A stretch of DNA of 64,000 nt from Candidatus Margulisiibacteriota bacterium (lineage in GTDB: Bacteria; Margulisbacteria; Riflemargulisbacteria; GWF2-39-127): NCBI GenBank assembly GCA_003242895.1, contig QKMY01000062.1, positions 1 through 64,000 on the forward strand, written 5' to 3'. Positions 45,901-56,529 of the stretch are shown piece by piece. A program made the position numbers and the translations under genes. The notes beneath the pieces were generated by a model. That model worked only from the letters and a program-made list of their open reading frames with translations. It ran no database searches and was not told the DNA's origin. Position 1 is the first letter of the stretch; each line of letters opens with the position of its first letter.

Positions 45901-47800
45901 CAACACCTATCTGCCCACTATATCGCCCCAGATCATCTTGTTCATAGACGATCTCATAATCCTTACCATATTTTGAGAGGGCATCAAAAGAACCAGCACT
46001 TGGTTTATGCCGCAAACTAATCAATCCGCCATCAAGATCTCTATCGACTTTAATGTTATAGGGAACTGCCGAAACATATTTTTGAGCACTTTTATTGAGC
46101 GAAGTATACTCTGCAGGTTTACTATCTTTGTCATTTCCATAAAATGAATACGTCAGCGGCCCCTTAGGACGATAATATTGGTAAGAGAATTTAACACCTG
46201 CCTGGATAACATCAAGGCTTTGCAGATCGTTCGTAACCCCATTATTGTATGAGGCGACATCATAATTAACAGTTACAATTCCACTATCATAATTAATCGA
46301 TACGCCGCCTACGCTCAACTCTTTATCATTGACAAGGATTCGAAGTGATTCCTCTTTGATCGGCCAGTTATCAGCTTTATAAACAACCGTCCTGCCATAA
46401 CTGGCAGATGGCCGTCTGACTTCATTGTCTGCACCAACAGTAATAGTGCTTTCCTTTGATTTTGCTCGTTTTTGCAGATATGTCATTCCCCCGGAAAACC
46501 AATTATATTTGGGTTTCTTTTGCGCCGGCAGCTTCAAAGCATAGTAGACGTAATTGACCTCGACATTATCTTGCCCGCTAACAGGCCGGCGAAAAGTAAT
46601 TGCGCCTTTAGCATAATTGAAGAAATAATCTTCCTCTATCTTCAATTTATTTTTATTAAGAATAACGGACTCAGAGCCTTTGACTATCTCCTTATTTTTA
46701 AGTGGATAAGGACCGATGGTTCCGACTCCGGCAAACGTTTCCTTGCTCTCCCCGTGCTCATAATAAGAATACGATATCCTTATTTTATCGAATGGATCCC
46801 ATACTCTCGGAGGCACCTTAACAATCCCGTTCGCATAATCAAGCATATATTCCGCTGGAGCTAGTTTTCTTTCATTAAAATAAATGGTCTCGCTGTTTGT
46901 TAAAATATATTTATTTGCTAAAGTAAATGTGCCATTATCATAGTTAACCGCAGTATTGTTCGTTACATCATCGGTTTTTGATTCTATATCAAGAAATTCC
47001 TGGGTCTTAAGTTCGTTCCTTACCATATCGGTCTCTGCATCCATCATGAATGACATCCGGGCCGCTTTGAACTGCTGTCTATCAATACTAATAAAGTCTT
47101 CAACCGGATTAGTATAATCGTAGACAAACTTAATTACATCTTTAACGCTACGAGCATCTTCAAGCGTCACATTATAATTCATGTAATTAACAGTGTAATC
47201 TTTTCCTTCCTGTAATTTTTCATTGTTTATATAGACCTTTAACGATCCTTCAACAATAGGATTGTACCGCATCTTATAGACCTTGTTCACTCCGTCTCCA
47301 TTAACCAAAAAAATATCCGTATCACTACGCTCTTCCCCCACAGTCGCGAAAGCACTATACTTATCATCTTTACTTGTATACATGAACCCATTGATCTTCT
47401 TGTTGACGGTTGCAAAAGGACCGCCGACTATTTGCGGCTCAAAATCCCCAAAAGTAAATTCGTGGTTATAGAACTGGACAAATATGTTGTGCTTGCTGGG
47501 AAAATCAGATTCTTCTTCGATGTCATATCTTACATAGAGATTACTATCTAAACGTCCATCGATCTTAAGGTTAAGCCGTTCTTTCCAGTAAAGCGACCCT
47601 TCATAAAGGTCTGAAGGCAAAAGTTTATAATATGGGTGGTCCTGGATATGTTTACGGGCATCATTGTTAGCACGAACATACTTATTCCCTAGTTTCCATT
47701 CTTTTACACCGTCAATATTAGGTTTGAATTCCAGGGTATTACCATTACCGCTGGTAAAGCATAGGAATACCCATAAAAAGATAAACAATCTTCTTAGCAT
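42944..47800 (-). CDS. giant outer-membrane beta-barrel protein, SprA-like repeats
   Basis: A 1618-residue exported protein with a signal peptide (about 1-21) and C-terminal Phe after VAINF, typical of outer-membrane barrels. The first half carries at least five repeats of a 45-50-residue unit: GSE/GSL, a short hairpin, an L..G.DY..NY..G block and a final V.Y.YY strand (for example near 185, 303, 376 and 745). This unit is a feature of SprA, the type IX secretion translocon, and of related large surface proteins. The second half is strand-rich with many alternating aromatic residues, consistent with a very large barrel. SprA itself is about 2400 residues, so this is shorter and remote. Either a secretion pore or an adhesin would fit. 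Confidence 0.72.
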   Translation of the reverse strand: MLRRLFIFLWVFLCFTSGNGNTLEFKPNIDGVKEWKLGNKYVRANNDARKHIQDHPYYKLLPSDLYEGSLYWKERLNLKIDGRLDSNLYVRYDIEEESDFPSKHNIFVQFYNHEFTFGDFEPQIVGGPFATVNKKINGFMYTSKDDKYSAFATVGEERSDTDIFLVNGDGVNKVYKMRYNPIVEGSLKVYINNEKLQEGKDYTVNYMNYNVTLEDARSVKDVIKFVYDYTNPVEDFISIDRQQFKAARMSFMMDAETDMVRNELKTQEFLDIESKTDDVTNNTAVNYDNGTFTLANKYILTNSETIYFNERKLAPAEYMLDYANGIVKVPPRVWDPFDKIRISYSYYEHGESKETFAGVGTIGPYPLKNKEIVKGSESVILNKNKLKIEEDYFFNYAKGAITFRRPVSGQDNVEVNYVYYALKLPAQKKPKYNWFSGGMTYLQKRAKSKESTITVGADNEVRRPSASYGRTVVYKADNWPIKEESLRILVNDKELSVGGVSINYDSGIVTVNYDVASYNNGVTNDLQSLDVIQAGVKFSYQYYRPKGPLTYSFYGNDKDSKPAEYTSLNKSAQKYVSAVPYNIKVDRDLDGGLISLRHKPSAGSFDALSKYGKDYEIVYEQDDLGRYSGQIGVVIYKRYQSPEDGIWYGYALSEDDVFEVKYSYVIRDAADPGFFQHDIVATDVHMNFDDRIRVNLDAAYSTREFERGIESNSVGATINGTGQYNSTYQLPHPDIVKGSEWFSKDGVRKSLEPGMDYYINYAKGELKFIGFAPNAQDNYRIYYDYYTQAASGTKKRNVDKGVAAQLDTTYTDDKLSLTGEYSSVDKSFTPYAGTNTMKVPVGSTQWRVNIKYKVLSSTDVYYDKKETKTQSGELQGDPIYRVTREDKYGAVFSPAPWLFADGYINMVTDVTDKLLVPAITENTHTIDDRSAEKGIKVTFGPEYLSTKIAYIENEKETGYVDKYQNQLNTTKVWEIKNTFIPVNNVNLQSEYGFSKVYARDEGRALALSSDRRRYYGTALQSSWFGSISLEGKIKITNVDYISSYNVQGEAVSTNRDKYELKDTSYSVIYTPQWEIDMFKHLRAQYQEDHSEQDGLALSQKGKISNNRTYSLQLSPYGLRCRYNGRGSDSEESNGNILRNYNSNQYDISSFSPVSWVALNNISQSNNKSHYRSYIVQDASANMTDSSGKGFSYSYLFTPLPNIRYNNSYAQESNKEHQLVLKYATSNTVTTDKPKFSQKNDLYIKLPEIGLTGLTGISVMDMLTLGDSDLSYVVENSEEKTVVDKRYYPSQNLSIVESTEQSRSVSNTFRTKMLYNVVPFRTVKSSYLYDKIDNFIITQRTDKTNDTVRNSDETKKVNMLMPLITNLTLETSWTGNSRKEWENRNTTENLSSGEVLNDFSKRKATKNEEYLTGLQWAAISNVDFKMSGIYSRYEENRQEMPATFNNLFYKKYSIVPGAIIGCDKIIYQMFRVNIGKMTLGYNHYFDFISEKGKPSVKGFRSLLTLDYVPFQINNVKGTATYKRNTVWGTNTNEAQQQKDISTGGNTEDTVISRQNYLEQEGKIDLEILVPINGLLVKEVVNNIKINLSAILVESKDYIQNNSSKNYYLWSLLGNVAINF

Positions 47801-48081
47801 GCAACTAACCCTTATTTACATTCTACAAATCGGTTATTTATTGTTTCATGGTTAGTAACAGCGATCTGTTTGATTATAGAGGAATACCCGATTACCCAGG
47901 CTTTTACCATGCAACAATTTATTATCATTGTATCATTTAATCGTATTCATGCAAAATAACGTATATATTCCGATAATTAATAGATACCAATTGAACAATA
48001 AAAACAGCCGCCTTAAAACGACCAATTAACCCAGATAATTCTTTTCAGGTTTCCACTAAGCAGCTATAAAATAGAAAAGAA

Positions 48082-49200
48082 TCAGGGAAGGAAAGCCTCA
48101 AAGACTTCATTCGCAAGAAGTAATCCGTTATCTGACAGACATAATACATCGGCGTCAGTGATAACTAATTTCTTATTTACCAGTTCAGAAATTACTTTTT
48201 CATAGTGCTGCATAATATTGACACCAAATCGAGAGGACAGGTCATTCAGGAAAATCCCTTTTCGTTTTCTCAGCCCCATAAATATGGCTTCTGCAATTTG
48301 AGTATATTCATCAAGAATCTCCTCTTCTTTCTGATGCAAAGGAGATACCGATAAATAATCATTAATATCCTCAGTATTCGTATACCGGGCACCGGCAATC
48401 ATCGAGGTAGCGCCCGCTCCTATCCCCAAAAAATCATAGTAATCCCAATAGGCAAGATTATGCCGGCACTCTTTTCCCGGCCTCGCGAAATTAGAGATCT
48501 CGTAGTGTTGTAACCCTAACTTGGGCAAAGTATCAATAATATACTCATAGAACTCGGCATCGATTTCTTCATCAGGAAGGGTAAAACAGTTATGATTCAA
48601 AGCCTCATACATAGGTGTGCCCGGATCGAGGTGCAAATTATAGGTAGAGATATGATCAACCGGCAAATCCTTCACAACACACAATGACTGTGAGAGCTGG
48701 TCTTTGGTTTGATTCGGGAGCGCAAAAATAAGATCAATGTTGATATTTGAAAACCCAGCTGCAGCACAATCAGTTACAGTTCTTATTGCTTCATTCCGGC
48801 TATGGATCCTGCCAAGGAGTGACAGCTCGCTGTCCAGAAAACTTTGGACACCGATACTAACCCGGTTAATGCCAACTTCAAAAAAATGTTTGATTTTCGA
48901 ATAATCAACGGTCCCAGGATTAACTTCGATCGTTATTTCAGGGTTAGAAAGTCGAAAGTTTTCTTTTAGGCATAAGAGTATCCGTTCTAATAATTTTGCG
49001 CTGATAAGAGACGGCGTACCCCCGCCCAAGTAAATAGTTTTTATGGTGTTTCTAGAAAACTGTTGGGAAAGAGCTTTTATCTCCCGCTTCAAGGCAAAAC
49101 TATATTCTTCCATCAGATCTTGCTGATTTTCCAAAGAATAAAAGCTACAATAACCGCACTTCTTCACGCAAAAGGGGAAATGAATATAAATGGATTCCAT
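48082..49200 (-). CDS. hemW: HemW-like radical SAM heme chaperone
   Basis: HemW binds heme and delivers it to respiratory proteins; it is related to coproporphyrinogen III dehydrogenase HemN but lacks that activity. The N-terminal IYIHFPFCVKKCGYCSFYS carries the CxxxCxxC cluster site, with the IYLGGGTPSL and SIGVQSFLDSELSLLGRIHS blocks after it. HemW proteins usually begin at this Met, giving 372 residues. A longer frame starts at 49257, right after lepA, but adds an atypical N terminus. Neither start has a clear ribosome site. The hemW-lepA pair is widespread. Confidence 0.9.
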   Translation of the reverse strand: MESIYIHFPFCVKKCGYCSFYSLENQQDLMEEYSFALKREIKALSQQFSRNTIKTIYLGGGTPSLISAKLLERILLCLKENFRLSNPEITIEVNPGTVDYSKIKHFFEVGINRVSIGVQSFLDSELSLLGRIHSRNEAIRTVTDCAAAGFSNINIDLIFALPNQTKDQLSQSLCVVKDLPVDHISTYNLHLDPGTPMYEALNHNCFTLPDEEIDAEFYEYIIDTLPKLGLQHYEISNFARPGKECRHNLAYWDYYDFLGIGAGATSMIAGARYTNTEDINDYLSVSPLHQKEEEILDEYTQIAEAIFMGLRKRKGIFLNDLSSRFGVNIMQHYEKVISELVNKKLVITDADVLCLSDNGLLLANEVFEAFLP

Positions 49201-49259
49201 AATGGATTTGTTACATAATTCTACGCTAATTCTATCTTCGGTTCGTTTTGACCACATAA

Positions 49260-51065
49260 TTACTTATTAATTTGAAGGATGGCAAAAAAAGCTTCCTGGG
49301 GAACCTCAACAGTACCTATATTCTTCATTCGCTTCTTGCCTTCTTTTTGTTTCTCCAATAACTTCCTTTTTCGGGAAATATCTCCGCCGTAACATTTAGC
49401 TAAGACATTTTTTCTTATAGCCTTGACAGTTTCTCGAGCAATAATCTTATTTCCGACTGCAGCTTGGATAGGAATCTCGAACATCTGCCGCGGAATAATC
49501 TCTTTTAATTTTTTGGTAAGCTCCCTACCCTTATAATATGCGCTACTTTCATGGATAATGGTAGAAAGAGCATCAACAACCTCATTATTGAGCATCACAT
49601 CCAATTTAACGAGATCAGCTTCTTTGTAATCACCGACTTCGTAATCAAAGGAAGCATACCCACGAGAAATTGATTTGAGCCGATCATAAAAATCGGTTAT
49701 TATTTCATTAAGAGGCAAATCATAATGAAGGACCACTCTTGTCGCGGTTAAATATTCCATATTAGTCAAGTGCCCTCTGCGTTGCTGAGCTAATTCCATA
49801 ACCGATCCGACATAATCATTCGGCAAAATTATAGTTGATTTAACATAGGGTTCTTCAATATGCTCAATTTCAGTTGGCTCCGGCAGATTGATCGGATTAT
49901 CGACTAAAACAATATCCCCGTTAGTTTTAATAACTTTGTAGACAACACTTGGCGCTGTTGCGATAATAGTTAAGTTGAATTCACGTTCTAAGCGCTCTTG
50001 CACAATTTCCAGATGGAGTAATCCAAGAAATCCGCAACGAAACCCAAACCCGAGCGCTTTTGAGGTCTCTGGTTCAAAGTGAAGGGCCGCATCATTCAGT
50101 TGGAGTTTTTCGATTGCATCTTTTAGGAGTCCGTAGTCTTCGCCAACTATCGGATAAAAACCGCAAAACACCATGGACTTCGCTTCACGATAGCCTTGCA
50201 AAGCCTCATTTGCCGGATTATTCTTACAGGTAATCGTATCTCCGACCCTAGCATGCCGCACATCTCTGATACCCGCAACGATGTAACCGACCTCTCCAGC
50301 CTTAAGACTGGAAGAAGGCGTCATATAAGGAGTGAAGACCCCAACCTCAATAACCTCGTATTCATAACCGGTCCTCATCATTTTTATAATATCTTTAGGC
50401 GATATAGAACCTTCAAAAATTCTGCAGTAAATAATAACCCCCTTGTAAGGGTCATAAAGCGAATCAAAAATAAGTGCTTTGGTCGGTTCTGCAACCAGAT
50501 TCTTTGGAGGGGCTATCCGATCAACAATTGCTTGAAGGATATCCGTGATCCCTGTGCCTTCTTTGGCACTGCATAAAACAGCTTCTTCCGGATCAATCCC
50601 AAGGATATCGACAAGCTCACCGATTACTTTATTAGGATCGGCATTAGGCAAGTCTATCTTATTAATAACCGGAATAAGGGTCAAATCGTGTTCCATAGCT
50701 AAATAGGTATTCGCAAGCGTTTGAGCTTCTATTCCCTGGGCAGCATCGACAACTAGCAAAGCACCTTCACAAGCAGCAAGAGACCGGGACACTTCATAAG
50801 AAAAATCGACGTGTCCAGGAGTATCAATAAGATTTAATACGTATTGCTCGCCATCTTTAGCTGTGAAAAGTATCCTGGCGGCTTGGAGCTTAATGGTAAT
50901 TCCACGTTCCTGCTCCAGGTCCATCATATCAAGCACTTGCTTTTTCATTGACCGCTGAGGAATAGTATTTGTTACCTCCAGGAACCGGTCAGCAAGGGTT
51001 GATTTCCCATGATCAATGTGCGCGATTATAGAGAAGTTTCTTATTTTTAAATTATTATAATCCAT
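49260..51065 (-). CDS. lepA: elongation factor 4 (LepA)
   Basis: A 601-residue translational GTPase that back-translocates or remodels stalled ribosomes. G1 is [10 protein letters not shown]3 is DTPGHVDF and G4 is NKIDLP, all intact. The C-terminal LepA-specific domain is present with the final [21 protein letters not shown]. Length and domain order match the family. It is followed immediately by hemW in the same transcription unit. Confidence 0.98.
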   Translation of the reverse strand: MDYNNLKIRNFSIIAHIDHGKSTLADRFLEVTNTIPQRSMKKQVLDMMDLEQERGITIKLQAARILFTAKDGEQYVLNLIDTPGHVDFSYEVSRSLAACEGALLVVDAAQGIEAQTLANTYLAMEHDLTLIPVINKIDLPNADPNKVIGELVDILGIDPEEAVLCSAKEGTGITDILQAIVDRIAPPKNLVAEPTKALIFDSLYDPYKGVIIYCRIFEGSISPKDIIKMMRTGYEYEVIEVGVFTPYMTPSSSLKAGEVGYIVAGIRDVRHARVGDTITCKNNPANEALQGYREAKSMVFCGFYPIVGEDYGLLKDAIEKLQLNDAALHFEPETSKALGFGFRCGFLGLLHLEIVQERLEREFNLTIIATAPSVVYKVIKTNGDIVLVDNPINLPEPTEIEHIEEPYVKSTIILPNDYVGSVMELAQQRRGHLTNMEYLTATRVVLHYDLPLNEIITDFYDRLKSISRGYASFDYEVGDYKEADLVKLDVMLNNEVVDALSTIIHESSAYYKGRELTKKLKEIIPRQMFEIPIQAAVGNKIIARETVKAIRKNVLAKCYGGDISRKRKLLEKQKEGKKRMKNIGTVEVPQEAFFAILQINK

Positions 51066-51146
51066 AGGACGTTATTGTATCATATGGCTTGTGTTTAAGA
51101 AACAATAAGATTGCTTAAAACTCAATAAACTTAAGATAATATATTC

Positions 51147-51521
51147 TCATTTTAAAAATTTCCCGAGGACTGATTTAATCCGCTCGTGGGAAAACGGTTT
51201 AATAATATAGTCATTAGCGCCACATTTAAGTGCATCCATCACTATCTGCTGACTTCCTAAGGTTGTCACTACAATAATGGGAATGCTTTTTTTTGTTTTT
51301 CGAAATTCTTTTATAAACTCGATGCCACCCAAAACAGGCATGTTCAGGTCGGTAAAAATGATATCGATTTCGTTATTCGAAGCTATCTTAAGGGCTTCCC
51401 GCCCGTCATTAGCTTCCCAAAAAACATTAAATGAATACCCTGAAGATTTAATTAGTCGCTGGACCACCATACGTAAGGATCTTGAGTCATCAACTAAAAG
51501 CGCATTATAATTACGTTCCAT
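51147..51521 (-). CDS. cheY: CheY-like response regulator, copy 2
   Basis: A receiver domain alone, 124 residues. Acidic pocket Asp11/Asp12 (VDDSRS), phospho-Asp58 (FTDLNMPV), Thr in VVTTLGS and Lys in IIKPFS. ATG at 51521 has AGGGGA at better spacing than the ATG two codons upstream. It closely resembles the adjacent receiver gene, so the pair arose by duplication, and it is the last gene of the che operon. One copy may act as a phosphate sink. Confidence 0.93.
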   Translation of the reverse strand: MERNYNALLVDDSRSLRMVVQRLIKSSGYSFNVFWEANDGREALKIASNNEIDIIFTDLNMPVLGGIEFIKEFRKTKKSIPIIVVTTLGSQQIVMDALKCGANDYIIKPFSHERIKSVLGKFLK

Positions 51522-51548
51522 ATTCATATCCCCTAATTCTAGGTTTTA

Positions 51549-51923
51549 TTATTTCAAAAACTTATCGAGTACATCTTTAATTTTGTCAGCAGAAAATGGT
51601 TTCTTAATATAGCCTTTTGCACCGAATTTGATTGCAGTAATAACAGTCTCCTGGCTTGCATCAGTTGATACGACAATTGTCGGGATATCGTATTCCCGCA
51701 TTTTCATTACCTTAACCAAATTAATACCGTCCATCTCCGGCATATTTATGTCAGTTAAAACCATATTGACTTCATTGTCTTTTAATAAGTCGAGAGCTTC
51801 TTTTCCATTACCTGCTTCATAGATATTCGAGAAAAGATAATCAGTGGATTCAAGCAACTTCCTTATTACCATCCGTAGCGACCTCGAATCATCTACGACG
51901 AGTATAGAATATGATTTAACCAT
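51549..51923 (-). CDS. cheY: CheY-like response regulator, copy 1
   Basis: Receiver domain of 124 residues with Asp11/Asp12 (VDDSRS), phospho-Asp58 (LTDINMPEMDG), VVSTDA and the KKPFS lysine. In-frame ATG at 51923 follows GGGAGA. It overlaps the 3' end of cheX, the phosphatase likely to act on it. The output target is not in the window, as no flagellar or pilus genes are present. Confidence 0.93.
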   Translation of the reverse strand: MVKSYSILVVDDSRSLRMVIRKLLESTDYLFSNIYEAGNGKEALDLLKDNEVNMVLTDINMPEMDGINLVKVMKMREYDIPTIVVSTDASQETVITAIKFGAKGYIKKPFSADKIKDVLDKFLK

Positions 51924-52395
51924 CAATATCTCCCATCTTTAAGGCCAAAATCATTTTTAAAGGATGCTTCCCTATCCTAAATGAAAATGGGTATGTCGTT
52001 CTAGGCATTGTCAGAATCTGGCTCTGAGCATTGGTATCAACAAAAATCGAAGGGATGGTAATATCGAACTTCTTTTGCTTATCAAAATTAAAAAGCACAT
52101 TTCCGCAAACCATATTTATTATCTCTTTAGTAGTATCATGAACTAACTCATCATCCAAATCCTCAGCATTCATACTGAGGAAACTTGCCGACAATTCATA
52201 ACAAAGCTGTTTTCCCAGTACAATCCAAAAAGTTCCATCATATTTTCCTTTAAAGCTGATAGTCACCACAACTTCAAAGTTAAACATTATATCTTCATCA
52301 ACCGGAGTTAATGTTTTGTAAAACATTTTTTCTATCACTTCAGATGCTGAAACCGCAATCAAATCATGTAATTTACTATATTTATGTTCATTCAT
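51916..52395 (-). CDS. cheX: CheX/CheC-family CheY-P phosphatase
   Basis: A 159-residue chemotaxis phosphatase that resets CheY-P. The active-site ExxN motif is seen in TTKEIINMVCGNVLFNF. The helical N-terminal part and PSIFVDTNAQ region fit CheX. It overlaps cheY copy 1 by eight bases, supporting a coupled pair. About 60 bases upstream, the minus-strand leader has a CCGCA-GGAGG-TGCGG hairpin. Confidence 0.87.
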   Translation of the reverse strand: MNEHKYSKLHDLIAVSASEVIEKMFYKTLTPVDEDIMFNFEVVVTISFKGKYDGTFWIVLGKQLCYELSASFLSMNAEDLDDELVHDTTKEIINMVCGNVLFNFDKQKKFDITIPSIFVDTNAQSQILTMPRTTYPFSFRIGKHPLKMILALKMGDIDG

Positions 52396-52560
52396 TATTC
52401 CACTCCTCTTTTTAGACTATGTATTCATTTATACCTAACCCAATCAGGTTCCCGCACCTCCTGCGGAAATAAATCTTTCCCCATTCAAAATATTTATTAG
52501 CTTAAGTTAAAAGATCTATACTTTATTATTGTAATAAAAAACCGGTTCATTCATCAAGAA

Positions 52561-53646
<1,086 letters not shown>

Positions 53647-53689
53647 CTAAGGCAATAAACCAACCATTATTAACAAATCTATCGAAATC

Positions 53690-54541
53690 CTAAGTAGGAT
53701 CTACCATCAGTCCCCGCAATTCCAACAATTCAGTAGAAACCTGATACATAAGTGTGTCCATCTGATCTTCAGTAAGTTTTAATTTAGCCATGGCGTTTTC
53801 AGAGACAGCGTAATTAAGACCATCACAGCCGCAGCCCCAGCCTCCGAGCAGTGAAAGGATATCTGAAACATGAACTATTTCCGGCACAGATACCTGCGCG
53901 GAAATAGTATCGAGTTTATGATGCAATCGAACTGCCTCGACTATAACTTCCGGCAATTTCCAGGATTCCAGCAATAAAGCGCCTACTTCCGCATGATCAA
54001 TGCCGAGTATCTTTTTTTCGGCAGCTTCAAATGAAATACCTTCGTTGTAAACACATGCCATAATCGGATCGATATCAACCGCAACAAACATCCCCAGAAC
54101 GATTTTTCCAATATCATGGATTAAAGCTGCAGTATAAGCATAATCAGGAACTTTCAGATGCAAGATATTAGCAAGTTTATTTGTTCCGATAGCTGTAGCT
54201 AGTAAATGTTCCAGTAACTTTCCCGGTGCCAAATCATATCCGCCTATCGTGTTCCACATCATCGGAGAGACAGAGGACATAATAATTATCTTATAGATCG
54301 TATTTACCCCGAGTCTCATGACAGCGTTTTTAACCGTGGTAATTGACCTTGTACTTCCAAAATAGCTGGAATTTGCCATTCGTAAAAAATTAGCGGTAAG
54401 TCCGGGATCACATTCAATTTTCTTTGATAACTCTTGAATGTCAATGTTGGGATTTTGCGCCATATGAACAATATCAACAGCTACTGTAGGAATCGATGGA
54501 ATCATAAGGATTTTAGCTATAATTTCTTTTCTTTTATTCAT
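53690..54541 (-). CDS. HDOD domain protein
   Basis: A 283-residue protein made up almost entirely of an HDOD domain: IPSIPTVAVDIVHMAQNP, LRMANSSYFGSTRSITTVKNAVMRLG and the metal-less HDIGKIVLG helix. HDOD proteins act in signal-transduction assemblies and several are linked to motility and c-di-GMP. Here it lies between cheD and cheB and its start overlaps the cheD stop (ATGA), so it is part of the chemotaxis system. Confidence 0.9.
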   Translation of the reverse strand: MNKRKEIIAKILMIPSIPTVAVDIVHMAQNPNIDIQELSKKIECDPGLTANFLRMANSSYFGSTRSITTVKNAVMRLGVNTIYKIIIMSSVSPMMWNTIGGYDLAPGKLLEHLLATAIGTNKLANILHLKVPDYAYTAALIHDIGKIVLGMFVAVDIDPIMACVYNEGISFEAAEKKILGIDHAEVGALLLESWKLPEVIVEAVRLHHKLDTISAQVSVPEIVHVSDILSLLGGWGCGCDGLNYAVSENAMAKLKLTEDQMDTLMYQVSTELLELRGLMVDPT

Positions 54542-55041
54542 AGAAACGTTTCCTTCCCACTACTGCGAACCACAGTCTTGCCATCAGCAATATAGAGAGA
54601 CACTGTACGGGAAACAGTTCCCTTTACATCTTCGGAAACTATGAAAATACTGTTTTTTTGAAGGATCTTTTGAGCTATTTCGTAATTGCGGTCCCCAATG
54701 TTAAATAGTTTTTTCTCATCTAAAATTGATGCCGCACCAGCAATTTTAGCAACAATATTTTTGCGTTTTGCGCCCATATTAAACAACTCTTGAAGAAGCA
54801 ACACTATCCCCGTATCAGCAAACATACCTGGCATTTTTTGGGCCTTAACGTAATCGATCTTCGAGAGCGGGAGCATACTGTGTACCATACCTCCAACACG
54901 TGCAACAGGATCATATAGCATCAGGCCAATACAGGACCCTAAAGAGTACGTTATGAGCACCTCATCTATTTTGCCTGAGACCTTCAGGTCGCCAATATCT
55001 ACGATTACTTGGTTCATATAATACTCGATCTCTATTCGCAT
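54538..55041 (-). CDS. cheD: chemoreceptor glutamine deamidase CheD
   Basis: A 167-residue CheD. The Cys-His-Thr catalytic set is seen in YSLGSCIGLMLYD, GGMVHSMLP and FADTGIVLL. CheD matures receptors by deamidating specific glutamines and can stimulate CheX/CheC phosphatases, fitting the presence of cheX in the operon. Its stop overlaps the HDOD start. Confidence 0.95.
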   Translation of the reverse strand: MRIEIEYYMNQVIVDIGDLKVSGKIDEVLITYSLGSCIGLMLYDPVARVGGMVHSMLPLSKIDYVKAQKMPGMFADTGIVLLLQELFNMGAKRKNIVAKIAGAASILDEKKLFNIGDRNYEIAQKILQKNSIFIVSEDVKGTVSRTVSLYIADGKTVVRSSGKETFL

Positions 55042-55068
55042 TAAATCAAAAGAATAGACTTCAGTCGG

Positions 55069-55872
55069 CTAATCTTTTACATAGATTGAAGGTAACACAA
55101 GCTTAAAATCAGTGGACAACCCAATAAGGCTCTCCGCATGGCCGATCATAAGATATCCGCCTGGCTTCAACAATCGATATATCTCACGAATAAGTGCAGT
55201 TCTAACAATATTATCAAAATAAATCATAACATTCCGGCAAAACACGACATCAAAAGGTCCTTTCATAGGAAACGGAGGAGATGACAGGTTAAGTCGCTTA
55301 AAAACAACAAGGTCCTTTACATTCTTCTTCACTCTATAAAAAGTCTCTTTATTTGTTTTAGAACAATCAAAGTATCGGTCCACTAATGGTTGCCGTATCA
55401 CATTAACTTTTTCTTTATTATAAATACCCTCATCGCATTTATCCAAAACCCGGGTAGAAATGTCCGTTGCTAATATTTTTATATCAATCGAAGGATCTTT
55501 TATCATTTCTAATAAAGTTATTGCCAAAGAATAAGGTTCTTCACCTGTCGAACTTGCTGATGACCAAAACCGGAACGATTTTTTACCTTGAGCAATCCAT
55601 TTCGGAATTAGTGTTTCGATGTAATCGAAATGCGTTGGTTCCCTGAAAAAGCTGGTAACATTCGTCGAGATAGCATCCAGAAGATGAATAATTTCATCAC
55701 CTTTATTGTCATCAATAATATATTGGAGATATACTTTACCATCATCGATTTCCAAAAAGCGCATTCTCTTGGCGATTCGTGCGGACACTAACGATTCTTT
55801 TCCCTCACCCAAGGTAATACCGCTCTTATCGTAAATAATTTTGCGAAATTTATTAAAAGTATCCCTATCCAT
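55069..55872 (-). CDS. cheR: chemotaxis protein methyltransferase
   Basis: A 267-residue SAM-dependent enzyme that methylates receptor glutamates. N-terminal helical domain followed by the SAM pocket SSASSTGEEPYSLA, the ILATDISTRVLD acidic loop and the FDVVFCRNVMIYF motif. The C-terminal GHAESL and short tail are normal. No receptor-tethering pentapeptide was seen in either chemoreceptor. Confidence 0.96.
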   Translation of the reverse strand: MDRDTFNKFRKIIYDKSGITLGEGKESLVSARIAKRMRFLEIDDGKVYLQYIIDDNKGDEIIHLLDAISTNVTSFFREPTHFDYIETLIPKWIAQGKKSFRFWSSASSTGEEPYSLAITLLEMIKDPSIDIKILATDISTRVLDKCDEGIYNKEKVNVIRQPLVDRYFDCSKTNKETFYRVKKNVKDLVVFKRLNLSSPPFPMKGPFDVVFCRNVMIYFDNIVRTALIREIYRLLKPGGYLMIGHAESLIGLSTDFKLVLPSIYVKD

Positions 55873-55930
55873 AATTCTTTCTCAAACCTTTTTTTACTTG
55901 CATTCCACAGTGCTCACAGTGAAAAAAAAC

Positions 55931-56446
55931 TCAAAAGCCAGAACTTACCGTCATTAGCTCATCGGCAGACAGCACCTTATCAATATCAAGCAGCATAACA
56001 ACTCTTTGGCCTACTTTGCCAACACCAAGAATGAACTCGGTATTTACATTAGTCCCAAAAACCGGAGTATCTTCAATCTGATCCGGTGAAATATCTAGAA
56101 CTTCCAACACTTTGTCGACAATAATCCCCATAACTATCATACCTCTTTCGGCATAGATTTGAACAACAATAATACACGTTCGCTCGTTGTAATTATTGAA
56201 ATCCATCCCGAATTTTAGCCGGATATCAACAACAGGAATAATTTTCCCCCTGAGATTGATTACGCCCTTAACAAAATCCGGCATTTTAGGCACATGGGTA
56301 ATATTCATTAAACCGATTATTTCATGTACTTTTAGTATCTCCAAACCATACTCTTCTTCGGCTAGCTGAAAAGTCAAATACTTTTCAGTAATCCCTGCCC
56401 TTAAGGCTATTGCTGTATCATTTCCTTGAGTCTTAATTGCATTCAT
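55931..56446 (-). CDS. cheW: chemotaxis coupling protein CheW
   Basis: A 171-residue SH3-like adaptor that joins CheA to the chemoreceptors. Conserved blocks are LTFQLAEEEYGLEILKVHEI, VPKMPDFVKGVINLRGKIIPVVDIR and IVVMGI-type strands. The start at 56446 has a near-perfect AAGGAGGTG site; an upstream in-frame codon at 56503 is not needed. Confidence 0.96.
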   Translation of the reverse strand: MNAIKTQGNDTAIALRAGITEKYLTFQLAEEEYGLEILKVHEIIGLMNITHVPKMPDFVKGVINLRGKIIPVVDIRLKFGMDFNNYNERTCIIVVQIYAERGMIVMGIIVDKVLEVLDISPDQIEDTPVFGTNVNTEFILGVGKVGQRVVMLLDIDKVLSADELMTVSSGF

Positions 56447-56529
56447 TTCTTGCACCTCCTTGTTTACATCCAATAAAATCAACCAAATTATTCTGGGCAC
56501 CACACTATAATAATAACCATTGAACCTAT

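Noticed and set aside
52452-52466. riboswitch-like hairpin exposing GGAGG ahead of cheX
   Set aside because: Only five base pairs, with no start codon close to the exposed GGAGG and no conserved core; kept as a note in the cheX entry.
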